A stretch of DNA of 9,363 bases from Lysobacterales bacterium (GCA_015655035.1 JAATFS010000270.1:1-9363); one strand, 5' to 3'. Shown: positions 1 to 6,599, numbered from the stretch's first letter. Notes: generated by a model from the sequence alone, not told the origin. Translations and numbers: made by a program.

Positions 1-31
1 AATGCGCCGATTCTAACGGCGGACTGTACTC

Positions 32-1684
32 ATGGTGCAGCTCGCCTTGCTCCGGCGTGATCGCGACGGCTACCCTGGCCGCTTTCCGATGCCTGTCCCA
101 ACGATGCCGCTCCTTTCCCGTGTATTGCGTCCCTGGCCGATCCTGGCTGCGGCGGCGCTGTTGTCCGTCGTCCCCGCCGCCCAAGCGGTCTCCGCCCGTG
201 ACAAGGAAAAGATCGCTGCGCTGGACACGCGCATGGCCGCTGCCGAGAAGCGTTATCGCGATGCCCTGGTGCGGGTGAACAACGCCGATCCCAAGGGTAC
301 CCGGGAGAGCGACGCGGCGTTGGAGGACATGGAAGACGTCATCGATGCCTGCACCCAGCAGCGCGGCTGTGTGGTAGCCAACCTGCTGCCGACCTACAAG
401 CGCCTGCTCAAGGCCAATGCCGACGCCGTAGCGCCGGAGTCCGGCGAGCCGGAGGACGACGACACCCTGCTCGAGGCCGATCCCGACCATGTGGGGCCGC
501 TAAAGGCCGATGTGCCCGAAGCCGCGCGCGCGGCCGAACTGCTCAACGATCACCGGCATGCCTTCGATGCGATGGTCGAATACAACCCTGCGGTGCAGGC
601 CGGCATTCGCCGCTGGCTCACCGACATGCGGCCGGCGCTGCTGACCAGCTATGAGAACTACGAGAACCTGCGTGCGGTGATGTGGCCGGAGTGGCAGCGG
701 CGCGGCCTGCCGGAGGCGCTGTTGTTCGGGATCATGGCCAAGGAATCCAACGGACGCGTACACGCCAATTCACGCGTCGGCGCCGGTGGCTTGATGCAGT
801 TCATGCCCGCGACCGCGCGCCGCTTCGGCCTGGGTCCGGACGGTACCGGCTTCGACACCCGTTTCGATCCTCGCAGCTCGGCCGAGGCCAGTGCGGCCTA
901 TCTCAATGAGCGCATGGCCCAGCTCAATCGCAACATCGAGCTGGCGCTGGCCGGCTACAACGGCGGCGAAGGTCGCGCCGCGCGCGTGTACAACCAGTTC
1001 GGCGGACGCAGTTTCTGGGACCAGTCGGTCTACAACCAGTTCCCCGCCGAGACCAAGGACTATGTGCCGATGGTGATCGCCGCCGCCTGGATCTTCCTGC
1101 ATCCGCGCCAGTACGGCGTGGAGTTCCCGAAGGTCGACGCTCAGCCGGCGACGTTGAAGCTGGCCAAGTCCACCACGATCTACGAACTGACCATCTGCCT
1201 GGGCAGCGCGGGGACGCGCGATGGCTATTTCCGTGCGCTGCGCAATCTCAATCCCCGCTATGAGGCGGATGGCTGGATTCCGGCGGGCGTGACCCTCAAT
1301 GCCACTACCCGCATCGTGGGCCTGTACAACCGCTACTGCGTCAGCGGCCCGCGCGCGGACCTGGCGCGCGCGCTGATCACTGCCGATCTCAATGCAGCGA
1401 TCGTGCGCCCTTCGGTGGAGGCCTACACCGGCAATGTGGCCGTGGGCAGTGCGATGCCCATGCAAGGCGTGCCTACCACGGTGGCCACCGGGCAGCCGGC
1501 ACCGGCCAAGCCCAAGGTCAAGCAGGTCCGCAACTACAAGGTAGCCAAGGGCGACACGCTGGGGCGCATTGCCAATAAATACGGCTGCGAGGTCAAGCTG
1601 CTGGCCAAGGCCAATGGCCTGCGCGCACCCGGGTATGCGGTCCGGCCGGGCCAGTCGATCAAGTTGCAGGGGTGTGCCAGGTAA
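32..1684 (+). CDS. mltD: Membrane-associated or periplasmic lytic murein transglycosylase, MltD type, with C-terminal LysM
   Basis: Lytic transglycosylases of this family cleave the MurNAc-GlcNAc bond of peptidoglycan and leave 1,6-anhydro-MurNAc ends. The SLT (GH23) core is clear: the catalytic Glu is E238 in MAKES, followed by GGLMQFMPAT (about 252-261) and AGYNGG (307-312). A LysM domain fills about residues 501-546 (YKVAKGDTLGRIANKYG), and about 375-440 resembles the divergent region between SLT and LysM in MltD. The N-terminus from M25 (PLLSRVLRPWPILAAAALL...AQA) is a good signal peptide. There is no lipobox Cys, unlike E. coli MltD. The start is uncertain: ATG 32 has a weak GGA eight bases upstream, whereas ATG 89 or ATG 104 gives a cleaner signal peptide but no visible ribosome site. 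All six Cys lie after the signal peptide. It converges on psd, so it is its own transcription unit in this window. The family is secure; the MltD subfamily rests on architecture. Confidence 0.92.
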   Translation: MVQLALLRRDRDGYPGRFPMPVPTMPLLSRVLRPWPILAAAALLSVVPAAQAVSARDKEKIAALDTRMAAAEKRYRDALVRVNNADPKGTRESDAALEDMEDVIDACTQQRGCVVANLLPTYKRLLKANADAVAPESGEPEDDDTLLEADPDHVGPLKADVPEAARAAELLNDHRHAFDAMVEYNPAVQAGIRRWLTDMRPALLTSYENYENLRAVMWPEWQRRGLPEALLFGIMAKESNGRVHANSRVGAGGLMQFMPATARRFGLGPDGTGFDTRFDPRSSAEASAAYLNERMAQLNRNIELALAGYNGGEGRAARVYNQFGGRSFWDQSVYNQFPAETKDYVPMVIAAAWIFLHPRQYGVEFPKVDAQPATLKLAKSTTIYELTICLGSAGTRDGYFRALRNLNPRYEADGWIPAGVTLNATTRIVGLYNRYCVSGPRADLARALITADLNAAIVRPSVEAYTGNVAVGSAMPMQGVPTTVATGQPAPAKPKVKQVRNYKVAKGDTLGRIANKYGCEVKLLAKANGLRAPGYAVRPGQSIKLQGCAR

Positions 1685-1708
1685 GGCGGGGCAACCCGGA
1701 GGTTGAAT

Positions 1709-1733
1709 GCTCTTCCGCCGACGGGGGAAGAGC
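1709..1733. terminator. Possible hairpin terminator in the mltD/psd convergent gap
   Basis: Arms GCTCTTCC (1709-1716) and GGAAGAGC (1726-1733) pair perfectly around a 9-base loop, 25 bases after the mltD stop. A smaller hairpin, CAACC/GGTTG with a CGGA loop, lies just before it at 1692-1705. Neither strand carries a following T run, so this may only stall polymerase, protect the 3' end, or work with Rho. Its position between convergent genes is the main support. Confidence 0.35.
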
Positions 1734-1828
1734 GTGTGAACAACGCAGGTCGCTTATGCGGGCCTGCGGCAGAGGCGCCATCAACGCAGCGTAGTGGTGG
1801 TTGGGGCGCGACGCTGCCCAAGGCACGT

Positions 1829-1844
1829 GCGCGCCCGTGCGCGC
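1829..1844 (-). terminator. GC-rich hairpin directly after the psd stop
   Basis: Arms GCGCGC (1829-1834 and 1839-1844) flank a four-base loop and begin one base beyond the psd stop codon on the minus strand. There is no T run after the stem in the direction of psd transcription. It may be a Rho-assisted end or mRNA-stabilising stem. A short alternating GC stem can also arise by chance in DNA of this composition. Confidence 0.25.
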
Positions 1845-1845
1845 G

Positions 1846-2694
1846 TCATGTGTCCGCCCGCTTCGCCAGTGCTTGCCCGAGCTTGACCGGCGTCTCCGCC
1901 GCCAATGTGGGATCGAGCGCCGCTACGCCCGGCGGCAACAGCACGATCACGGTGGAGCCATAGTTGAAGCGGGCCATCTCCTCGAACCGCTGCAACGTGA
2001 TGCCCTTCCCGCGCCAGTCCTTGCGGGTGATGTGGTCGGCATAGCGCGGGATCTCCACGCCGCTCCAGACGGTCTCCACCCCGGAAACCAATAGTGCGCC
2101 GACCATCACCGAGGCCATCGGGCCGAAGTCGGTGTCGAAGTGGCAAACCAGGCGCTCGTTCCGGGCGAACAGTCGCGGTACGTTGCGGACCGCATCCGGG
2201 CCAACGCTGAACAGCCGGCCTGGGACGTGCACGGTCTCGCGCAACGTGCCGGTCCATGGCATGTGTACGCGGTGGTAGTCCTTTGGCGACAGGTAGACCG
2301 TGGCGAACAGCCCGTGCTCGAACGGCGCGGCTGCGTCGGCGTCGCCCAGCAGCTCGGCAGCGGTGAACGACTGGCCCTTGGCCTGGAAGATGCGGCCATC
2401 CGCGATCCGGCCGAGCTGGCTGATGCGGCCGTCCGCCGGCATCGCCAGGGTGCGCGGATCGGGATCGGCCTGGCGTGCGCCAGGCTTCAGCGCGCGGGTG
2501 AAGAATGCATTGAAGGTGGGATAGCTGCGCGGATCCGGTTCGGCGGCTTCTTCCAGCGCAACGCCGAACTTGCGCGCCACGGTGTCGATCAGCCACTGCT
2601 TGATCGCCGGGTTCTCGGAATAGGCCAGCGCGCGTGCCAGTGACGACAGCAGGCGGTGCGGAAGCGCGTAGGTCAGGGTGGTCACGAGGCTCAC
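1846..2694 (-). CDS. psd: Phosphatidylserine decarboxylase proenzyme
   Basis: Converts phosphatidylserine to phosphatidylethanolamine at the inner membrane. The proenzyme self-cleaves at a Gly-Ser bond and the Ser becomes the pyruvoyl cofactor. The cleavage motif here is YGST with S247 as the new pyruvoyl residue, predicting a beta chain of 246 and an alpha chain of 36 residues. The self-processing triad seen in E. coli (Asp, His, Ser) matches D88 in MPADGR, H144 in DYHRVHMP, and S247. The length of 282 aa is normal for the shorter proteobacterial forms. The start is taken as GTG at 2694, giving VSLVTTLTYALPHRLL; it overlaps the TGA of the upstream SCO gene as GTGA. A much longer open frame continues upstream of this GTG, but only as a shadow of the SCO gene. 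The position before GST is Tyr rather than the Leu of E. coli LGST. Probably cotranscribed and translationally coupled with SCO. Confidence 0.95.
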   Translation of the reverse strand: MSLVTTLTYALPHRLLSSLARALAYSENPAIKQWLIDTVARKFGVALEEAAEPDPRSYPTFNAFFTRALKPGARQADPDPRTLAMPADGRISQLGRIADGRIFQAKGQSFTAAELLGDADAAAPFEHGLFATVYLSPKDYHRVHMPWTGTLRETVHVPGRLFSVGPDAVRNVPRLFARNERLVCHFDTDFGPMASVMVGALLVSGVETVWSGVEIPRYADHITRKDWRGKGITLQRFEEMARFNYGSTVIVLLPPGVAALDPTLAAETPVKLGQALAKRADT

Positions 2695-3341
2695 GGCGCG
2701 GTCGCCTTGGTCAGCTGGACGAAGTCGGCGGCGATAGCCGGCGGGTCGAACGGTGGCCGGATCAGGCCCGCCAGGCGGCCTTCCGGGTCGAGTACGGCGA
2801 TCGCGGCGGAGTGGTCCATGCTGTAGTCGTTCGGGTTTTCGTCGAAATGCTTGCCTGGGACCTTCTGGAACACGAACCCGAGTGCGGTCGCGAAACGCTC
2901 CAGCGACGGGGTGTCGGCGGTGGCCGCCAGCGTGTCCTTGTGGAAGGCATGTACGTACTCGCCCAGGCGGGCGGGCGGGTCGCGGTCGGGGTCGACGGAG
3001 ACGAACAGCACGCGCGGGCGCACGCTCTCGGCGATGCCCTCCCATTGATTCTGGGCGACGGCCAGGTCGGTCAGGGTGGTGGGGCACACGTCCGGGCAGA
3101 ACGTGAAGCCCAGGAACACCAGGGTCCAATGGCCCTTGAGCTCGCCGGGAATCAACTGGGTGCCATCCGACTGGCGCAGGCTGTAGCCGGGCAGGGTGCG
3201 CGCCTGCGGGTAGAAGGTGACCGTCCGGGTGGGCGGCCACGGCGACGTATTGCTGCCGCCGAAGAACTTCTGCGCCAGTACCAGGCCGAGTCCTGCGGCC
3301 AGCGCGACCAGCAGTACGATGCCGATATTACGGTTGAACAT
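2691..3341 (-). CDS. SCO1/SenC/PrrC-family copper chaperone for cytochrome c oxidase
   Basis: SCO proteins are membrane-anchored thioredoxin-fold proteins that carry copper to, or reduce, the CuA site of cytochrome oxidase subunit II on the periplasmic side. From ATG 3341 the protein has 216 aa. Residues 6-23 (IGIVLLVALAAGLGLVLA) form an N-terminal membrane anchor. The metal site is the CPDVC motif (C82, C86) with the distal His H177 in YSMDHS, and the SVDPDRD segment (115-121) is typical of the family. No lipobox is present. The ATG at 3341 is preferred because GGA lies seven bases upstream and the anchor begins at once. An in-frame GTG at 3353 would add METS. The gene reads into psd with a 4-base overlap and is divergent from prmB. 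No oxidase subunit lies in the window, so the exact partner oxidase is unknown. Confidence 0.93.
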   Translation of the reverse strand: MFNRNIGIVLLVALAAGLGLVLAQKFFGGSNTSPWPPTRTVTFYPQARTLPGYSLRQSDGTQLIPGELKGHWTLVFLGFTFCPDVCPTTLTDLAVAQNQWEGIAESVRPRVLFVSVDPDRDPPARLGEYVHAFHKDTLAATADTPSLERFATALGFVFQKVPGKHFDENPNDYSMDHSAAIAVLDPEGRLAGLIRPPFDPPAIAADFVQLTKATAP

Positions 3342-3367
3342 GGAGGTTTCCACTGCAACGGACGCTC

Positions 3368-3373
3368 ATGATA
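3368..3373 (-). promoter_or_regulatory. Candidate -10 box for the SCO-psd unit
   Basis: On the minus strand the hexamer reads TATCAT, one mismatch from TATAAT. It would put the transcript start near 3361, about 20 bases before the SCO ATG. No good -35 hexamer is visible at the expected spacing. The call rests on the -10 match and position only. Confidence 0.35.
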
Positions 3374-3386
3374 CCGATCGGACCTC

Positions 3387-3392
3387 TATAAT
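3387..3392 (+). promoter_or_regulatory. Candidate -10 box for the prmB-aroC operon
   Basis: A perfect TATAAT lies 29 bases before the prmB ATG and predicts a transcript start near 3399 with a leader of about 22 bases. The -35 position (around 3364-3369, GCTCAT) matches poorly. The repeated hexamer GACCTC at 3381-3386 and 3401-3406 flanks the box. No convincing Shine-Dalgarno sequence precedes prmB. Confidence 0.55.
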
Positions 3393-3421
3393 CGGGAGCC
3401 GACCTCATCTAAGTTGTTGCC

Positions 3422-4348
3422 ATGACTGCCGCCGCGGCCGACGAACTGCACACGATCATCGACCTGATTCGCTACGGCACCAGCCGTTTCAACGCGGCTG
3501 GGCTGACCTTCGGCCATAGCTACGACAACGCGCTGGACGAGGCCACCCAACTGGTACTGCACACGCTGGACCTGCCGCACGATCTGGGCCCGGCCTACGG
3601 CCAGGCACGGCTGCTGCGCGCGGAGAAGGAGCGGGTGCTGGCGCTGTTCGAGCGCCGCGTCAGCGAGCGCGTCCCCGCTGCCTACCTGACTGGCGAGGCC
3701 TGGTTCGCCGGTTTGAGTTTCAAGAGCGATGCGCGCGCGCTGGTGCCGCGCTCGCCGATCGCCGAGCTGATCGAAGACGGCTTCGAGCCCTGGCTCGGCG
3801 GCCGCGAGGTCGGCCATGCGCTGGACCTGTGCACTGGTTCGGGCTGCATTGCGATCGCGATGGGGCACTACAATCCGCAGTGGCAGGTCGATGGCGTGGA
3901 CATCAGCGACGATGCGCTGGCGCTGGCCGCCGAGAACAAGGAACGGCTGCACGCAAGCAACGTGACCCTGCTCAAGTCGGATCTGTTCGCGGGCCTGTCC
4001 GGGCGCCACTACGACCTGATCGTGACCAATCCGCCCTATGTCACCAACGACGAGACCGATGCGCTGCCGCAGGAGTACGCCTACGAGCCGGAGCTCGGCC
4101 TGCGCGCGGGCGACGACGGCCTGGACCTGGTGCTGAAGATCCTGCGCGATGCGCCGGCGCACCTGAGCCAGGACGGCCTGCTGATCTGCGAGGTCGGCGA
4201 GTCCGAACAGCACTTGGTCAAGCTGCTGCCCGAGCTCGATCTCGCCTGGATCGAATTCAAGGTCGGCCAGATGGGAATATTCGCGGTGGAGTGCCGCGAG
4301 TTGATCGCGCACAGTGCGCGCATCACCGCGCTGGCAGCGCAGCGATGA
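3422..4348 (+). CDS. prmB: Ribosomal protein L3 N5-glutamine methyltransferase
   Basis: PrmB uses S-adenosylmethionine to methylate the side-chain amide of a Gln in ribosomal protein L3. The 308-aa protein has the helical N-terminal domain and, from about residue 105, a class I methyltransferase fold. VPRSPIAELI (108-117) separates PrmB from the release-factor enzyme PrmC, which has a PETE-type motif here. The SAM motif is DLCTGSGCIAIA (135-146), the acidic strand-2 motif is GVDIS (158-162), and the glutamine-binding NPPY is at 203-206. Similarity to E. coli PrmB is visible along its length, for example in RxxSRF, DEAxQLVL and YEPELGL. It is the first gene of the unit; its TGA shares bases with an ATG that opens a five-codon reading frame ending in the aroC start. 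Cotranscription with aroC is very likely, as in E. coli. Confidence 0.96.
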   Translation: MTAAAADELHTIIDLIRYGTSRFNAAGLTFGHSYDNALDEATQLVLHTLDLPHDLGPAYGQARLLRAEKERVLALFERRVSERVPAAYLTGEAWFAGLSFKSDARALVPRSPIAELIEDGFEPWLGGREVGHALDLCTGSGCIAIAMGHYNPQWQVDGVDISDDALALAAENKERLHASNVTLLKSDLFAGLSGRHYDLIVTNPPYVTNDETDALPQEYAYEPELGLRAGDDGLDLVLKILRDAPAHLSQDGLLICEVGESEQHLVKLLPELDLAWIEFKVGQMGIFAVECRELIAHSARITALAAQR

Positions 4349-4362
4349 GCCTGTCCGCATGA
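4345..4362 (+). other. Five-codon ORF bridging prmB and aroC (possible coupling relay)
   Basis: ATG at 4345 overlaps the prmB TGA as ATGA, reads M-S-L-S-A, and stops at TGA 4360-4362, which overlaps the aroC ATG (4359) as a second ATGA. The gap is too short for an independent ribosome site, and the aroC start has no strong Shine-Dalgarno sequence. Whether ribosomes use this frame to reach aroC is inference; a chance arrangement is possible. Confidence 0.3.
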
Positions 4363-5477
4363 GCTCCAATACCTTCGGCAAGCTGCTCAGCGTCACCACG
4401 TTCGGCGAATCGCACGGGCCGGCGATCGGCTGCGTGATCGACGGCTGTCCGCCGGGGCTGGAACTGGCCGCCGATGAATTCGCGCACGATCTGCAACGCC
4501 GCGCCACCGGCAAGACCCGGCATACCTCGGCCCGGCGCGAGGCCGACGAGGTCGAAATCCTGTCCGGCGTCTACGAAGGCCGCACCACCGGCACGCCGAT
4601 CGCGCTGTTGATCCGCAACACCGATCAACGCAGCAAGGATTACAGCAACATCGCCCAGCAGTTCCGTCCCGGGCATGCCGACTACAGCTACTGGCAGAAA
4701 TACGGCATCCGCGATCCGCGCGGCGGCGGGCGCTCGTCCGCGCGCGAGACCACCATGCGCGTGGCCGCCGGTGTGGTCGCCAAGAAGTGGCTGGCGCAGC
4801 GTTACGGCGTCCGCGTGCGCGGCTTTTTGTCGCAGTTGGGCGAGATCAAGCCAGCGGGTTTCGATTGGAATGCGGTCGAGGACAATCCGTTCTTCTGGCC
4901 GCATGCGGTCCAGGTGCCTGAGCTGGAAAGCTACATGGATGCGCTGCGCAAGTCCGGCGATTCGGTTGGTGCGCGCGTGGACGTGGTCGCCGAGGGCGTG
5001 CCGCCGGGCTGGGGCGAGCCGATCTACGGCAAGCTCGACGGCGAACTGGCCGCAGCGTTGATGAGCATCAATGCGGTCAAGGGCGTGGAGATCGGCGACG
5101 GCTTTGCCAGCGCCGCGCAGAAGGGCACCGAGCATCGCGACCTGATCACCCCCGATGGCTTCCTCAGCAATCATGCGGGCGGCATCCTCGGCGGTATCTC
5201 CACCGGCCAGGCGATCACCGCCTCGATCGTGCTCAAGCCCACCTCCAGCCTGCGCCTGCCCGGCGCCACGGTGGATATGGACAACCAGGTGGTGGACGTG
5301 ATCACCACCGGTCGCCACGATCCCTGCGTGGGCATTCGCGCCACCCCCATCGCCGAGGCGATGCTGGCACTGGTGCTGATGGACCAGGCGCTGCGGCATC
5401 GCGCCCAATGCGGCGACGTCGGGGTGATTACGCCGCAGATCCCCGCAAGCGCGAAGCCCGGAGCCGTCGATGGCTGA
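4359..5477 (+). CDS. aroC: Chorismate synthase
   Basis: Catalyses the last step of the shikimate pathway, EPSP to chorismate, using reduced FMN; the product feeds Trp, Phe, Tyr, folate and quinones. The 372-aa product starts MSSNTFGKLLSVTTFGESHG. Three family signatures are present: GESHGPAIGCVIDGCPPG (16-33), RGGGRSSARETTMRVAAG (121-138), and RHDPCVGIRATPIAEA (319-334). The conserved catalytic histidines are H19 in GESHG and H106 in RPGHAD. ATG 4359 is chosen because it begins the conserved N-terminus; an in-frame ATG at 4314 would run back into prmB. It lies 10 bases after the prmB stop and overlaps the next gene by 8 bases. The C-terminal tail (about 355-372, TPQIPASAKPGAVDG) is poorly conserved. 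It should depend on the prmB promoter, since no promoter is evident at its own start. Confidence 0.97.
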   Translation: MSSNTFGKLLSVTTFGESHGPAIGCVIDGCPPGLELAADEFAHDLQRRATGKTRHTSARREADEVEILSGVYEGRTTGTPIALLIRNTDQRSKDYSNIAQQFRPGHADYSYWQKYGIRDPRGGGRSSARETTMRVAAGVVAKKWLAQRYGVRVRGFLSQLGEIKPAGFDWNAVEDNPFFWPHAVQVPELESYMDALRKSGDSVGARVDVVAEGVPPGWGEPIYGKLDGELAAALMSINAVKGVEIGDGFASAAQKGTEHRDLITPDGFLSNHAGGILGGISTGQAITASIVLKPTSSLRLPGATVDMDNQVVDVITTGRHDPCVGIRATPIAEAMLALVLMDQALRHRAQCGDVGVITPQIPASAKPGAVDG

Positions 5478-6525
5478 GTCGCGGCCACGGGTGTGGGTCA
5501 GCCAGCCTCTGTTCGATGATGTCATCGGCCAGTTGGGGCAGTATTTCGACCTGACCACCACCGTGGACGTGGCCGCCTATTCGTCGGCGGAGCTTAGCGA
5601 GCGCCTGGCCCCGCTCGATGGCGCACTGATCACCCTCAACGAGCGCATCGGTGCCCGCGAGATCGCCCATGCGCCGCGCCTGCGCGCCATCGCCAATGTC
5701 GGGGTCGGCTACAACAACCTCGACATTGCAGCGCTCAGCGCCGCCGGTATCGTGGCGACCAACACGCCCGACGTGCTGACCGAAACCACCGCCGATCTGG
5801 GCTTTACGCTGCTGATGGCCGCCGCGCGCCGTATCAGCGACGCCGAGCGCTGGCTGCGCGAGGGCCAGTGGGGGCAGTGGTCGTTCCAGAACATGCTCGG
5901 TGCCGACATCCACGGCGCCACGCTCGGCATCCTGGGCATGGGGCGCATCGGCCAGGGCATCGCCCGGCGCGGCGCACATGGCTTCGGCATGCGCGTGCTG
6001 TACCACAATCGCAGCCAGCTGCCGGCGCAAACCGAGCAGGCGCTGGGGGCGCAGTACGTCGACTTCGACACCCTGCTGGCACAGGCCGATCACCTGGTGC
6101 TGGTGCTGCCGTATACGCAGGATTCGCATCACATCATCGACGCCGCCGCATTAGCGAAGATGAAGGCGTCGGCCACGCTGGTGAACATCGCCCGTGGCGG
6201 TATCGTCGACGAACTGGCGTTGGCCGATGCGCTAAGCAACGGCCGGCTCGCCGCCGCGGGGCTGGACGTGTTCGAGGGCGAGCCAGCGGTGCGCTCCGAA
6301 TTGCTGGCGCTGCGTAACGTGGTGCTGACCCCGCATATCGGCAGCGCCAGCCTGGCCACGCGCCGGTCGATGGTGCAGTTGGCCGTGGACAACCTCATCG
6401 CCGCGCTGGGCGAGGGTGCCAGTGCGGGTCATCCGCCCAGCGCCATCAATGCCGACGCCATTACTGCCGCCAAAGCTGGCGGCGCCACCGTGGGCGCGAC
6501 CAAAACCGGCGCGACCAAACGATAG
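5470..6525 (+). CDS. D-2-hydroxyacid dehydrogenase, glyoxylate/hydroxypyruvate reductase (GhrB)-like
   Basis: A cytosolic NAD(P)H-dependent reductase of 2-keto acids to D-2-hydroxy acids. The Rossmann motif GMGRIG is at 156-161, and the catalytic triad is R242 (NIARGG), E271 (FEGEP) and H289 (TPHIGSA). The substrate-loop sequence is NVGVGYNNLD (76-85). The wording is closest to GhrB/2-ketogluconate reductases, so glyoxylate, hydroxypyruvate or ketogluconate are likely substrates; the true one is unknown. A GGAG sits six bases before ATG 5470, inside the end of aroC. The core ends near residue 315. The remaining 36 residues are an Ala/Gly/Thr/Lys-rich tail ending in GATK repeats, making the protein longer than the usual 320-odd residues. 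It is not PdxB-like in sequence, though it lies where related genomes place pdxB. Last gene of the operon, closed by an inverted repeat at its stop codon. Confidence 0.9.
   Translation: MAESRPRVWVSQPLFDDVIGQLGQYFDLTTTVDVAAYSSAELSERLAPLDGALITLNERIGAREIAHAPRLRAIANVGVGYNNLDIAALSAAGIVATNTPDVLTETTADLGFTLLMAAARRISDAERWLREGQWGQWSFQNMLGADIHGATLGILGMGRIGQGIARRGAHGFGMRVLYHNRSQLPAQTEQALGAQYVDFDTLLAQADHLVLVLPYTQDSHHIIDAAALAKMKASATLVNIARGGIVDELALADALSNGRLAAAGLDVFEGEPAVRSELLALRNVVLTPHIGSASLATRRSMVQLAVDNLIAALGEGASAGHPPSAINADAITAAKAGGATVGATKTGATKR
6493..6519 (+). repeat. In-frame tandem repeat in the dehydrogenase tail
   Basis: GGCGCGACCAAA occurs at 6493-6504 and again at 6508-6519, a 15-base period that encodes GATK twice. 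A degenerate third copy (GGCGCCACCGTG, 6481-6492) precedes it. The length is a multiple of three, so slippage would change the tail without breaking the frame. Confidence 0.7.
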
Positions 6526-6556
6526 GGAACCTCCGCGGCCGCTGAAGGAGGTTCCC
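6525..6556 (+). terminator. Perfect 10-bp inverted repeat at the end of the prmB-aroC operon
   Basis: Arms GGGAACCTCC (6525-6534) and GGAGGTTCCC (6547-6556) pair without mismatch around a 12-base loop, starting at the last base of the TAG stop. The loop opens with the palindrome GCGGCCGC (6535-6542). The first T-rich stretch (TTTTCTTT) starts about 20 bases after the stem, too far for a standard Rho-independent terminator. It is most likely a transcript-end hairpin or Rho-linked terminator. Confidence 0.5.
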
Positions 6557-6599
6557 CGAACCCAGCCCGTAGTGCGTTTTCTTTCCTCTTCAACATTTT

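Noticed and set aside
1..31. Promoter or gene end upstream of mltD
   Set aside because: Only 31 bases are available. TCTAAC at 12-17 is a weak -10 match, and nothing identifies an upstream gene.
521..534. 14-base perfect palindrome of alternating G and C within mltD
   Set aside because: It encodes Ala-Ala-Arg-Ala using the preferred GC-ending codons; such tracts are common by chance in DNA of this composition.
1846..3240. A 464-codon frame suggesting a longer psd or a SCO-Psd fusion
   Set aside because: The part upstream of 2694 is the SCO gene read in a wrong frame (Arg/Pro/Gly-rich). The conserved Psd N-terminus begins at the GTG overlapping the SCO stop.
3386..4513. Long minus-strand open frame (375 codons) opposite prmB
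   Set aside because: It lies wholly antisense to a recognisable gene, and its translation is rich in Arg, Gln, Val and Ala with no domain. Long antisense frames are expected in high-GC DNA.
4323..5561. Minus-strand open frame (412 codons) opposite aroC
   Set aside because: It is antisense to a fully conserved chorismate synthase and has His/Arg/Gly/Ala-rich composition typical of a shadow frame. No ribosome site or family motif was seen.
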